Below, piece by piece: positions 33,573 through 41,554 of a stretch of DNA of 64,000 nt. Within the stretch, counting starts at the first letter, position 1; each line of letters opens with the position of its first letter. Made by a program: the position numbers and the translations under genes. The notes beneath the pieces are model-generated. The model saw nothing but the letters and a program-made list of their open reading frames with translations. It was not told the DNA's origin and did not search any database. This DNA comes from RHLJ01 sp965212165 (GTDB lineage: Bacteria; Bacteroidota; Rhodothermia; Balneolales; Balneolaceae), in assembly GCA_965212165.1 (NCBI GenBank), contig OZ243096.1:1860001-1924000 (forward strand), written 5' to 3'.

Positions 33573-34826
33573 TTAGATCAGGTCGAATAACCTACTAATC
33601 TCATTTTCAGTATTTACCAAATTTGGTGAGATTCTAATGGTTGAATACTGGTCAAAAGATCGAAAAACATATCCATTATTTTCAAATAATTTTAGAGCTA
33701 AATCAGAAGGTTTTTGATTTTTAATCTCAATCACGAATAATGAACCTGATAGCTCCCATGAACTTGGCGACCGCCAAGCAGTATTTGGGTTTTCATCAGT
33801 TAGTTGTTTAGCTAAAGCCCAGAGTGATTTAAGTTTAAGTTCTTTTGCATTAGAAGCGATGGCCATTTGGAAATCTATTGCATGCCCTAAAGTTAGCACC
33901 TGAGCAAGATTACGAGTTCCATAGTCTTCAAATTTTCTTGCTGAATCACTCCAGTTCTTTTGGCCCCAAGTTACATACATAGGGTTAATATGATTTTGGA
34001 TTCGTTTACTAAAATATGCAACACTAATGCTTTTAGGAGCTTGAATCCATTTATGTGCGCTGGTGCCAATTACATCAACATCTAGCTCTTTTGCATCAAT
34101 CGGTATCATTCCCATTGATTGGGCTGAATCAAGTGCTACAAACTCAACTCCTTTTGAACGTGCTAGTGCCGTAATCTCTTTTACAGGTTGTCTAATACCA
34201 AAAGTATTATCGATATGTGGTATTACAACAAGCTTGGTCTTAGAGGTGATATTCTGTTTGTATAATGATAGAATTTCATCCTTTGTAATAAGAGAAAGAT
34301 CGGTGTGAGGAATATCAAATGTCTTTACAGAATAGCCAAGATTCTGAGAGTGCATATGAAATGGAATAGCCGCGCCTGAATGACTAAAATTACAGAAAAG
34401 GACTTCGTCTTCTTTATTAAGAGAAAGACCCAAAGCTAATACATTAAAAATCTCTGTAGTATTATGCGGAAATGAGATTTCATCAACATCAGCATTTATA
34501 AATCTCGCAGCTTTTGCTCGTACTTCTTCAATAGGTTCACTCCATTCTCCACTCCACATATAAAACCATGGGTTTCTTTCGCAAAGAGCTAAATAATCTT
34601 GATGAACTTCTTGTACTATCTTTGGTATAGTTCCAGTTGAACCATGATTTAAGTATGTAATATTTGTACCAAGTGTATAATCCTTTCTTGTTGGTAGATC
34701 TCCAGACGAGAACTTACTCTTTAGGGTTTCTTTGAATACAGAATCCAATGGGGTTAGTAAAGAAAGAGCGGATATTGTTGACCCTGTTGTGATAGTTTTA
34801 AGGAAATCTTTTCTAGTTGTACTCAT
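33573..34826 (-). CDS. Class V aminotransferase-like PLP enzyme, possibly exported
   Basis: A 417-residue fold-type I PLP enzyme resembling isopenicillin-N epimerase and cysteine-desulfurase-like proteins. The PLP Lys is in IGTSAHKWIQAPKS, preceded by the Asp/Gln segment FVALDSAQSMG and the N-terminal NHGSTGTIPKIV. The N-terminus MSTTRKDFLKTITTGS plus a hydrophobic stretch resembles a Tat-type leader, but only one Arg is present (RK, not RR). Export is therefore uncertain. It follows a second class V aminotransferase gene by 6 bp. Substrate unknown. Confidence 0.82.
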   Translation of the reverse strand: MSTTRKDFLKTITTGSTISALSLLTPLDSVFKETLKSKFSSGDLPTRKDYTLGTNITYLNHGSTGTIPKIVQEVHQDYLALCERNPWFYMWSGEWSEPIEEVRAKAARFINADVDEISFPHNTTEIFNVLALGLSLNKEDEVLFCNFSHSGAAIPFHMHSQNLGYSVKTFDIPHTDLSLITKDEILSLYKQNITSKTKLVVIPHIDNTFGIRQPVKEITALARSKGVEFVALDSAQSMGMIPIDAKELDVDVIGTSAHKWIQAPKSISVAYFSKRIQNHINPMYVTWGQKNWSDSARKFEDYGTRNLAQVLTLGHAIDFQMAIASNAKELKLKSLWALAKQLTDENPNTAWRSPSSWELSGSLFVIEIKNQKPSDLALKLFENNGYVFRSFDQYSTIRISPNLVNTENEISRLFDLI

Positions 34827-34832
34827 TGTAGC

Positions 34833-35978
34833 TTATGAGGTTAAAACGTTCACCAGTGTAGTTAAATCTTTTGAATCATTGTATACATTTGGAGAAATAC
34901 GAATTGCATCTCCTCTATAGGAGACAAATACATTAGCATCAGTAAGCTTCTGTTTTATCTCATCCATATTATGATGAATACCCAATCGAATACCAAATAG
35001 GTTTGACGCTCTATATTCTTGGTCTTCAATATAAAATCCGGCTTCACGAAGTTGTAAAATGGACTTAGAAACTAATTTATCACAGTATGATTTTATGTTT
35101 TCTACGCCCCAATAGTTAAGTTTTTTTATAGCTTCAAGCAACATTGGGACTAGTATAAAATTACTATGCTCTCCAACTTCATACCTTAAGGATCCAGGTT
35201 GATAACTATCATTATAATTCACAAGATTGGCAAAATTTGCACTTTCAAAACGGTTTATCCAATTCTCCTCAATTGGAACTCCTTTATCAAAAACTTCTCC
35301 ATAGTATGCCATTCCAATGCTGTAAGGACCCATCATAGATTTATAGCCTGCCGCAATAAGTGCATCAGGTTGAATAACACTTACATCAAAAGGAACAGCT
35401 CCTATAGATTGAGTTCCATCAATAACCAATAAAGCCCCAACAGATTTAGTTTTTTTCCGGATGGATAATAAATCAAATAATGTACCAACAGCCCAATGAA
35501 TATGAGCACAAGCAACCAGCTTGGTATTAGGGTTTATAGCTTCAAATATTTTTTGGTTCCAAATCTTAGCTCTATTTTCATTTTCTAGAGGAGCTGAAAC
35601 TGTAATAACCTCTGCATCTGATTGATTAGCCACAGTTCTCCAAGGATAGACATTACTAGGAAATTGCTCTCCAACAACAAGGATTTCATCACCTTCACCC
35701 AAATTTAGATTATGGGCTACATTTGCCAATCCGTATGAAGTAGACGGAATTATAACGCATCTATTTGAGTCAGAAGCATTGATAAGTTTAGCATATTCTT
35801 TCCGAAGTTCTTCAGATTCAGTAAAGAAATCTTCGCCTTTTACTTTCCAAGGTTGTTGTTTTTTGAGAAGACCTTGAATACCTGCTTCTTCCACCGTTTT
35901 CATCATAGGTGACATATATGCACAATTCAAGTAAGTAACTTCCGGATCGATATTAAAGAGATGTTTTTGGCAATTCAT
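34833..35978 (-). CDS. Class V aminotransferase-like PLP enzyme
   Basis: A 381-residue PLP enzyme with the start TYLNCAYMSPM, the PLP phosphate contact PSTSYGLANVA, the Asp/Gln pair LVIDGTQSIGAVPFD, and the Schiff-base Lys in AAGYKSMMGPY. It is related to kynureninase/cysteine desulfurase-like members. It has no leader peptide, unlike its downstream neighbour, so the pair may act in two compartments or on sequential substrates. The two genes are almost certainly cotranscribed. No kynurenine-pathway genes are nearby, so I leave the reaction open. Confidence 0.85.
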   Translation of the reverse strand: MNCQKHLFNIDPEVTYLNCAYMSPMMKTVEEAGIQGLLKKQQPWKVKGEDFFTESEELRKEYAKLINASDSNRCVIIPSTSYGLANVAHNLNLGEGDEILVVGEQFPSNVYPWRTVANQSDAEVITVSAPLENENRAKIWNQKIFEAINPNTKLVACAHIHWAVGTLFDLLSIRKKTKSVGALLVIDGTQSIGAVPFDVSVIQPDALIAAGYKSMMGPYSIGMAYYGEVFDKGVPIEENWINRFESANFANLVNYNDSYQPGSLRYEVGEHSNFILVPMLLEAIKKLNYWGVENIKSYCDKLVSKSILQLREAGFYIEDQEYRASNLFGIRLGIHHNMDEIKQKLTDANVFVSYRGDAIRISPNVYNDSKDLTTLVNVLTS

Positions 35979-36047
35979 TCAAGAAGATAAACCAATGAGA
36001 GTAAATATCACATTTCCATATCTATGTTGGCCAAGTACAATTCTTAC

Positions 36048-37313
36048 TTAAGTCAAAAACCGATATAAAGTTGGTTCATCGTTCACATAACGAAAGGTTA
36101 AATTTTTAGCTTCCATACGTTTTATAAGTGGTTCTAAATCACTTTGATGATTGATTTGAAGACCAATAAGTGCTGGACCTAGCTCTCGATTCGTTTTCTT
36201 GGAATATTCGAAATAAGTGATGTCATCGTCAGGTCCTAGAACATCTCTTAAAAACTCCATCAATACTCCAGCACGTTGTGGAAAATCGACAATGAAGTAA
36301 TGTTTTAAGCCTTTATACATTAACCAACGTTCATTTATTTCAGCTGTTCTTGTAATATCATTATTACTTCCGCTTACAATACAAACGACAGTTTTTCCCT
36401 TAATCTCATCACGAATTAAATCAAGCGCTGTAATTGACATTGCACCAGCTGGTTCAACAACTATAGCTTGTTCATTATACATTTGAAGAATTGTTCCACA
36501 TATTTTCCCTTCTGGAACTGTAATCACTCGATCGAGTACTTCTTTGCAGATCTCAAAAGTTATGTTGCCTACACGTTGAACAGCTGCTCCATCTACAAAT
36601 TTGTCGATATTCTCTAAAGTTACTATCTCACCTTTTTCTATTGAATCCTTCATAGCGGGTGCGCCTTCAGGTTCAATACCAATAAGTTTAGTACTTGGAG
36701 AAATCGCATTAAAATAAGAACCAACTCCAGCAGAAAGACCTCCACCTCCAACAGGAAGCAATAAGACGTCAATTTCTCCAACTACATCATCTAGAATTTC
36801 TTTACCTACCGTTCCTTGACCAGCAATGATTTTTGGGTCATTAAAAGGAGGGATGAAAGCAGCGCCTTTTTCGTCACAAAATACTTTAGCCTTAGCGAAG
36901 GAATCATCAAAAGTATCTCCTTCCAACACAACCGTTACAAATTCCTTGCCGAACATCTTAACCTGCTTCACTTTTTGAGCAGGCGTAGTTACTGGCATAA
37001 AAATTGTTCCATGAATTTGTTTCTTAAAACAAGCTAATGCAACACCTTGAGCATGATTTCCAGCACTAGCACAAACAACTCCATTGTTCAGTTCTTCTAT
37101 AGGTGTAGTATCAATTTTATTGTATGCACCACGAATTTTATAAGAACGTACTACTTGAAGATCTTCTCTCTTTAACCAAATATCAGCTTTGTATTCATCT
37201 GATAGTTGAATATTCTTTATAAGTGGAGTATGGGTTGCAATGTCTTTTAAAGTCAGGGCAGCCTGATTAATATCTTCTACAGATATAAGTTTTGTATTGA
37301 TGGTTTCTGCCAT
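36048..37313 (-). CDS. ilvA: Threonine ammonia-lyase, biosynthetic
   Basis: IlvA converts threonine to 2-oxobutanoate, the first step of isoleucine synthesis. The PLP site is REDLQVVRSYKIRGAYNKI, with the Lys in SYKIRGAY. The phosphate loop is LPVGGGGLSAGVG. At 421 residues it is a short form with a single C-terminal ACT-like regulatory domain (about residues 335-421, LKHYFIVDFPQRAGVLMEFL). The retained regulatory domain argues for a biosynthetic role. It is separated by about 6.5 kb from ilvDBNC and appears monocistronic. Confidence 0.93.
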   Translation of the reverse strand: MAETINTKLISVEDINQAALTLKDIATHTPLIKNIQLSDEYKADIWLKREDLQVVRSYKIRGAYNKIDTTPIEELNNGVVCASAGNHAQGVALACFKKQIHGTIFMPVTTPAQKVKQVKMFGKEFVTVVLEGDTFDDSFAKAKVFCDEKGAAFIPPFNDPKIIAGQGTVGKEILDDVVGEIDVLLLPVGGGGLSAGVGSYFNAISPSTKLIGIEPEGAPAMKDSIEKGEIVTLENIDKFVDGAAVQRVGNITFEICKEVLDRVITVPEGKICGTILQMYNEQAIVVEPAGAMSITALDLIRDEIKGKTVVCIVSGSNNDITRTAEINERWLMYKGLKHYFIVDFPQRAGVLMEFLRDVLGPDDDITYFEYSKKTNRELGPALIGLQINHQSDLEPLIKRMEAKNLTFRYVNDEPTLYRFLT

Positions 37314-37436
37314 TTATTTCAGCAATAGTTAATTCGATATTTGTGAGTTTAAGAATATAGCTTTCTGAATGGAATGATGAAGCTTAATTATTATTATTAA
37401 GTATGCTGTTCAAAAATACTCAATAGGTGAAATTCA

Positions 37437-37919
37437 GTGATTATACGCCCAGTTAAAAGCTCCGATTTAATGCATATTCATAATCTAAATGAGTCTGTCT
37501 TGCCACATGTAAACTCAATATCCATTTCAGATTTCGAAGAGTTCATACGAATTAGTTCATTTTTTCTAGTGATAGAAGAAGAGGAAGAACTCATAGGATT
37601 TATTATTGTACTAGGGCCTGAGCAAAACTATGATAGTGAGAACTATAAATACTACTCCAAGCATTATAAAAGTTTCGATTATGTAGATAGAATTGTGATA
37701 GCAGAAAATTTTAGAGGAATGGGATATGGATCAAAACTATACCAATATTTATTTAAAGTATCAGTAGAAGAAGTAGTTTCCTGTGAAGTTAATATCAAAC
37801 CGCCAAACCCAAAATCTATAATATTCCATCAAATGCATGGATTTAAAGAAATAAATCAACAGTATTCTGATAATGGCAAAAAGTATGTCTCCCTTATGGT
37901 TAGAGAGAAATATATTTAG
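37437..37919 (+). CDS. GNAT family N-acetyltransferase
   Basis: A 160-residue GNAT protein. The acetyl-CoA-binding motif A is IVIAENFRGMGYGSKLYQYLF (R-x-x-G-x-G), with LIGFIIVLGP as the preceding strand. The start is the GTG at 37437, with AGGTGA 7 bases upstream. The acceptor could be a protein or small molecule and cannot be assigned. Adjacent genes are in different pathways, so the context is uninformative. Confidence 0.85.
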   Translation: MIIRPVKSSDLMHIHNLNESVLPHVNSISISDFEEFIRISSFFLVIEEEEELIGFIIVLGPEQNYDSENYKYYSKHYKSFDYVDRIVIAENFRGMGYGSKLYQYLFKVSVEEVVSCEVNIKPPNPKSIIFHQMHGFKEINQQYSDNGKKYVSLMVREKYI

Positions 37920-38021
37920 CTTAAGTACTTTATTTACAATTATTAATAATAAAATGGAATGATGTTCATGAAGTCTTGATTGTAATGGCTGACTATTCAA
38001 TCAAAAAATAAATCAAATAAA

Positions 38022-38537
38022 ATGAACACTTCAAAATTGTATAAAGGACTGATCGCACTTGTATTAACATTTGTACTTTCAGTAAATGCACAAGCTCAAG
38101 ATAAAACAATTGTAGAACTAGCCGTTGGAACAGAATCACTATCAACATTAGTGGCTGCTGTTAAAGCTGGTGACTTAGTAGAGACGCTATCAGGAGACGG
38201 TCCATTCACAGTATTTGCTCCAACTAACGATGCATTTGCTAAACTTCCTGAAGGAGTTGTGGAAATGTTACTAATGCCAGAGAATAAAGACAAACTAGTT
38301 GCTGTACTAACATATCATGTTGTTGCAGGAAAGGTTATGTCAACTGACCTCAAGAACAATATGAAAGCTAAGACTGTAAACGGCGCTGAAGCAACTATCA
38401 AATTATCATATGGTAAAGCAATGGTTGATAATGCTACAGTAGCAGCAGCTGATATTGAAGCTTCAAATGGTGTTGTACATGTAATAGATACAGTAATTTT
38501 ACCACCAGAAATAGTTAAAGCACTATCAAGTAAATAG
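38022..38537 (+). CDS. Fasciclin (FAS1) domain exported protein
   Basis: A 171-residue protein with a signal peptide (LYKGLIALVLTFVLSVNAQA) and one FAS1 domain. The H1 and H2 boxes are visible as GPFTVFAPTNDAFAKLP and NGVVHVIDTVILPP. FAS1 domains mediate adhesion or matrix association in secreted proteins. Codon use looks regular and highly biased, suggesting strong expression. A strong terminator follows 21 bp after the stop. Confidence 0.92.
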   Translation: MNTSKLYKGLIALVLTFVLSVNAQAQDKTIVELAVGTESLSTLVAAVKAGDLVETLSGDGPFTVFAPTNDAFAKLPEGVVEMLLMPENKDKLVAVLTYHVVAGKVMSTDLKNNMKAKTVNGAEATIKLSYGKAMVDNATVAAADIEASNGVVHVIDTVILPPEIVKALSSK

Positions 38538-38558
38538 TTGATCTCATTATTACTATTC

Positions 38559-38592
38559 AAAAGCCGATACAACAAAGTATCGGCTTTTTTTT
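38559..38592 (+). terminator. Rho-independent terminator after the fasciclin gene
   Basis: AAAAGCCGATAC (38559-38570) pairs perfectly with GTATCGGCTTTT (38577-38588) around a 6-base loop and runs into eight T residues. It begins 21 bp after the stop. The symmetrical A/T ends could also let it work for the opposite strand. Confidence 0.93.
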
Positions 38593-38640
38593 GATTAATG
38601 GATCATAAATACTCGAATGACCTAAATCCTTTTTTTAAAT

Positions 38641-39111
38641 TTACTGATTCAATGAGTCTCTTAATTTAGCTTGTAAACCATTTAAGAAATGCCTCAAATA
38701 CTGATCATTGCATTCTCTGAACTTAGATGTACCTGGTTTTCTAAAGAAAGCACTTAGTTCATGCGGACTAATACTCTTTTCAACAAGATTGTATAAATCT
38801 ATAATGTCATCGGATTGAAGATCAAATGCGATCCTTAGTTTTCTAAATACGATATTATTATTTAATTCATTTTCTGGAATAGGTTGAGGACCTTCTTTTT
38901 TTCCTCTTTTTTGTACAATCAATCCATTTAGAAAAGTTGCCATCATTACATCAGGCATTATAACAAAATCTCGATCCTCTTCTTTCTTAAGCCATGTTGT
39001 AACGGTTGCTTGTTTAATCGGATCGCTAGCTAAAGCAAAAACTTCTGCCATTTTTAAATCATTGTATCCTAGTATATATCTTAGTCGACGAAAGATGTCA
39101 TTGTTGTCCAT
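38641..39111 (-). CDS. DUF1456 family protein
   Basis: A 156-residue protein built from two copies of the DUF1456 helical repeat (NDIFRRLRYILGYNDLKMAEVF and NNIVFRKLRIAFDLQSDDIIDLY). Each repeat is followed by a segment ending in FLNGL. The family (E. coli YehS) is of unknown function. It stands alone between an AT-rich region and the convergent fasciclin terminator. Confidence 0.88.
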   Translation of the reverse strand: MDNNDIFRRLRYILGYNDLKMAEVFALASDPIKQATVTTWLKKEEDRDFVIMPDVMMATFLNGLIVQKRGKKEGPQPIPENELNNNIVFRKLRIAFDLQSDDIIDLYNLVEKSISPHELSAFFRKPGTSKFRECNDQYLRHFLNGLQAKLRDSLNQ

Positions 39112-39203
39112 AAACGGGGGCTAAATAATTTATTTCAAATGAATGATTAAAGTACCCATAAAAGAACTTAGAAAAAGTATTCAAATTGGTTATTGAGACA
39201 CAC

Positions 39204-39437
39204 TTAATCTGGTAAATCATCAAACTCCTTTCTCTTCGAATCCATCCATTTCTGGAATGATTCTGGCACGTTCATTTTTGAACGCATTTCCTGCATTGCC
39301 CTAAGGTGTGCTTCATCATTATGTTGAAACATTTCTTTACCATGGTCATGACTCATCTTTGCAATTTCATCAAATGTTTCCGCATGGAATTCTAAATCAC
39401 AAGCACCGCCAAGCTGGTTACAGGTCATTGTTTTCAT
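39204..39437 (-). CDS. DUF1059-like small protein
   Basis: The product from the ATG at 39435-39437 is 77 residues and starts MKTMTCNQLGGACDLEFHAET. This resembles DUF1059 proteins, which have a CxxxGxxC-type start followed by helices with conserved His (MSHDHGKEMFQHNDEAHL). A longer frame from an ATG at 39464 adds nine residues not typical of the family. Two Cys and five His suggest metal or redox binding, but function is unknown. Confidence 0.7.
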   Translation of the reverse strand: MKTMTCNQLGGACDLEFHAETFDEIAKMSHDHGKEMFQHNDEAHLRAMQEMRSKMNVPESFQKWMDSKRKEFDDLPD

Positions 39438-39773
39438 AAGAGAGGAGTTTGTTATTGGATGCATTTATAAATGCTTTGAGTTTCTAAATAGTATAAAGTA
39501 AAAGTAATATCAAGTTTCAGATAAAAACACTTGTTCTAGTTTATTGAATACCCCCTAGAACATAGTATAAGTAGTTTTCTGTTTCTTCAGAGACTGTTAT
39601 ATGTTAACTGACAATTCATATATGCTCCAAGCAAATAGATATTCAATTAAAAAGATTTAAAGACAATATGAGATTGATGTAGGAAATATTTCAATGATTA
39701 TTTATATAAAGAAACATACTAAGTATAATTTAGTATAGAGATAAGTCTTTATAAAATTTAAGGGGAAAGATTT
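39438..39773. other. Intergenic region upstream of the microprotein/cyclase group
   Basis: A 336-bp AT-rich stretch without a convincing gene. It must hold the divergent promoters of the DUF1059-like gene and of the microprotein/cyclase group. Apart from the dyad at 39716-39736 I see no hairpin terminator, RNA motif or repeat. Confidence 0.5.
39716..39736 (+). promoter_or_regulatory. Dyad around a TATAAT-like element before the microprotein/cyclase group
   Basis: ATACTAA (39716-39722) and TTAGTAT (39730-39736) are perfect inverted repeats around GTATAAT, which matches a sigma-70 -10 element. The first microprotein starts 37 bp downstream. A regulator binding the dyad would cover the -10 region. 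No convincing -35 hexamer was found, so this remains a candidate. Confidence 0.35.
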
Positions 39774-39929
39774 ATGAAAAAAGGAAGTGGAATGGCGATA
39801 GGAATTGCAATAGGAGCAGCACTTGGGGTAGCACTTGATAATATAGGTGTATGGATTGCTATTGGAATAGCACTAGGAGCAGGTATAGAAAATCGAATTG
39901 CTAAAAATTTAAAAACTGACGAAGAATAA
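39774..39929 (+). CDS. Glycine-zipper microprotein, first copy
   Basis: A 51-residue ORF with AGGGGA 8 bases upstream of its ATG. The sequence begins MKKGSGMAIGIAIGAALG and carries repeated G-x3-G spacing in two hydrophobic halves separated by LDNIGVW, ending in a charged tail (AKNLKTDEE). It should form one or two membrane helices that pack through glycine-zipper contacts. It ends 9 bp before the cyclase gene. A paralogue lies on the other side of the cyclase (41109-41276), sharing about 60% of the first 40 residues by eye. Confidence 0.75.
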   Translation: MKKGSGMAIGIAIGAALGVALDNIGVWIAIGIALGAGIENRIAKNLKTDEE

Positions 39930-39938
39930 TTTCTAGCC

Positions 39939-41033
39939 ATGTTTATAGCAAAAGAACTAAGAATTAAACTTCATACCGTCTTTTGGATTACTCTGTCCTG
40001 GACTATTATTTCAATACTTCAAATGGGATATGAGCTTGCGTTATTAGAAGAATATGGATACGAATATAGATGGAGTGAACCCGGTGAGATTATATCATAT
40101 TTAACTATTAATACATCAGCATTTATTCTAAATGGATTTATTGGTGGTTTAGTAGTTGTATTTCTACTACAAACTTGGATTAGAGATGAGTCATATATTA
40201 GAGGTATAATCAAAGGCTTACTTCTTTATTCAGTACTATTTCTAATAATGACCTGTATACAGAATTATTTCGTAATACTATCGATTTGGGACGGATCGGG
40301 TTCATTTTTTGATGCATACCAAGTAGGACTAAATGAATATTTTTTCAGCTTTGAATTCATAAGGATGTTTGCGTTTTGGCTTTTAGTACTAACTGGCACA
40401 TTAATAACATTATTTGTAAATGATAAGTATGGTCCTGGGATTTTTTGGAAGTTCTTGATGGGGAAATATTTTGAACCAACTACTGAAGAAAGAATATTTC
40501 TATTTCTAGATTTAAAAGGAGCAACTGCTATTGCTGAGAAATTGGGGGAAAAGCAGTACTTCAATTTTCTGCAAAAAGTCTTTAAGGATATAACATTAGA
40601 ACTTATAAAAACAGAAGGGGAAATTTATCAATATGTGGGGGATGAATTAACAGTTTCTTGGGAAGTCGAAAAAGGAATTAAAAATCATAATTGTATTAGA
40701 TGTTTTGATTTAATTGATCAGAAACTAACTGAGTTAGCACCTGAATATATAGAGCAATTTGGGGTTTTACCTAAATTTAAAGCAGGCTTACATATCGGAG
40801 CCGTCACGGTCGGAGAAATAGGGGTAATTAAAAGAGAGATAGTTTATTCAGGAGATGTACTTAATACGACATCTAGAATAATCGGATTATGTAATGAATT
40901 GGAAGAACGATTTCTATTCTCGGAACCAATACTCAATAAATTTCTAAAGGGAGAATTGAAGGTGCGATCAAAAGGGAAAATAAAGTTACGAGGTAGAGAA
41001 GAAGAGGTAGAACTTTATTCCTTGCAATTATAA
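39939..41033 (+). CDS. Membrane-bound class III adenylate/guanylate cyclase
   Basis: A 364-residue protein with four predicted transmembrane helices (about residues 13-35, 58-79, 90-113 and 141-160) and a C-terminal class III cyclase domain (about 185-364). The two metal-binding aspartates are Asp191 (FLFLDLKGATAIAE) and Asp235 (YQYVGDELTVSW). The transition-state Asn309 and Arg313 lie in SGDVLNTTSRI. Adenylate rather than guanylate cyclase is more likely from the GDVLN context, but not proven. The membrane part matches no sensor domain I know. It is sandwiched between two paralogous glycine-zipper microproteins. Confidence 0.85.
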   Translation: MFIAKELRIKLHTVFWITLSWTIISILQMGYELALLEEYGYEYRWSEPGEIISYLTINTSAFILNGFIGGLVVVFLLQTWIRDESYIRGIIKGLLLYSVLFLIMTCIQNYFVILSIWDGSGSFFDAYQVGLNEYFFSFEFIRMFAFWLLVLTGTLITLFVNDKYGPGIFWKFLMGKYFEPTTEERIFLFLDLKGATAIAEKLGEKQYFNFLQKVFKDITLELIKTEGEIYQYVGDELTVSWEVEKGIKNHNCIRCFDLIDQKLTELAPEYIEQFGVLPKFKAGLHIGAVTVGEIGVIKREIVYSGDVLNTTSRIIGLCNELEERFLFSEPILNKFLKGELKVRSKGKIKLRGREEEVELYSLQL

Positions 41034-41108
41034 TGCACGGTAAAGCAACTTTTTAAATATTGATACCGTAGTGGCTCTTATTGATTTAATTTTATTAAAG
41101 GAGACATC

Positions 41109-41276
41109 ATGGAAAAAGGATCAGGTATAGCAATAGGAATCGCTATCGGAACAGCAATTGGTGTGGCAACTGGAAGTTTAGGTTTATGGATTGGCTTGGG
41201 TGTTGTCTTAGGAGTTTTAATTGAAAATGGTGAATTTGACAACTGGGAAATTTTTAGTTGTAAAACCGAAGATTAA
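41109..41276 (+). CDS. Glycine-zipper microprotein, second copy
   Basis: A 55-residue ORF with AAAGGAGA 5 bases before its ATG. It begins MEKGSGIAIGIAIGTAIG, then TGSLGLWIGLGVVLGVLIEN, with a distinct polar tail containing a Cys (FSCKTED). It is clearly paralogous to the first microprotein over the first 40 residues and diverges in the tail. It lies 75 bp after the cyclase gene on the same strand. Function unknown; I infer membrane association. Confidence 0.75.
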   Translation: MEKGSGIAIGIAIGTAIGVATGSLGLWIGLGVVLGVLIENGEFDNWEIFSCKTED

Positions 41277-41303
41277 GAAAGACCGTAATCTAATTGAGTA
41301 AGA

Positions 41304-41468
41304 TTATTTTAAAGAAGCTTCAGAAGCAGCTGAGAGAACTTGTTCAATAGCATCTAAAATAGATATACCTTGAGCTACAAATCCGTCCATAGAATTTGAA
41401 GTGGCTTCATAATTCCCTTCTGGAAAGGATTGAATGTCTATTTCAATTTTAGGATGTAAGGAATCCAT
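41304..41468 (-). CDS. HicB-like small protein, orphan
   Basis: A 54-residue ORF (start MDSLHPKIEIDIQSFPEG). The segment EGNYEATSNSMDGFVAQG followed by SILDAIEQVLSAAS resembles the partial RNase H fold of HicB-type antitoxins and UPF0150 proteins (EGGYxAxxPxLxGxxxxG then an Ala-rich helix). No HicA-like partner with a conserved His is adjacent on either side. It is therefore either an orphan regulator or a stand-alone UPF0150-type protein. The match is by eye and the call is tentative. Confidence 0.5.
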   Translation of the reverse strand: MDSLHPKIEIDIQSFPEGNYEATSNSMDGFVAQGISILDAIEQVLSAASEASLK

Positions 41469-41554
41469 TTAAAAATAATTAAATTTAAAGTAGCGTAATG
41501 ATATGTTAACCAATCGGTTATATCTATTCGTTCCATTTAAGGATGCAACCATAT

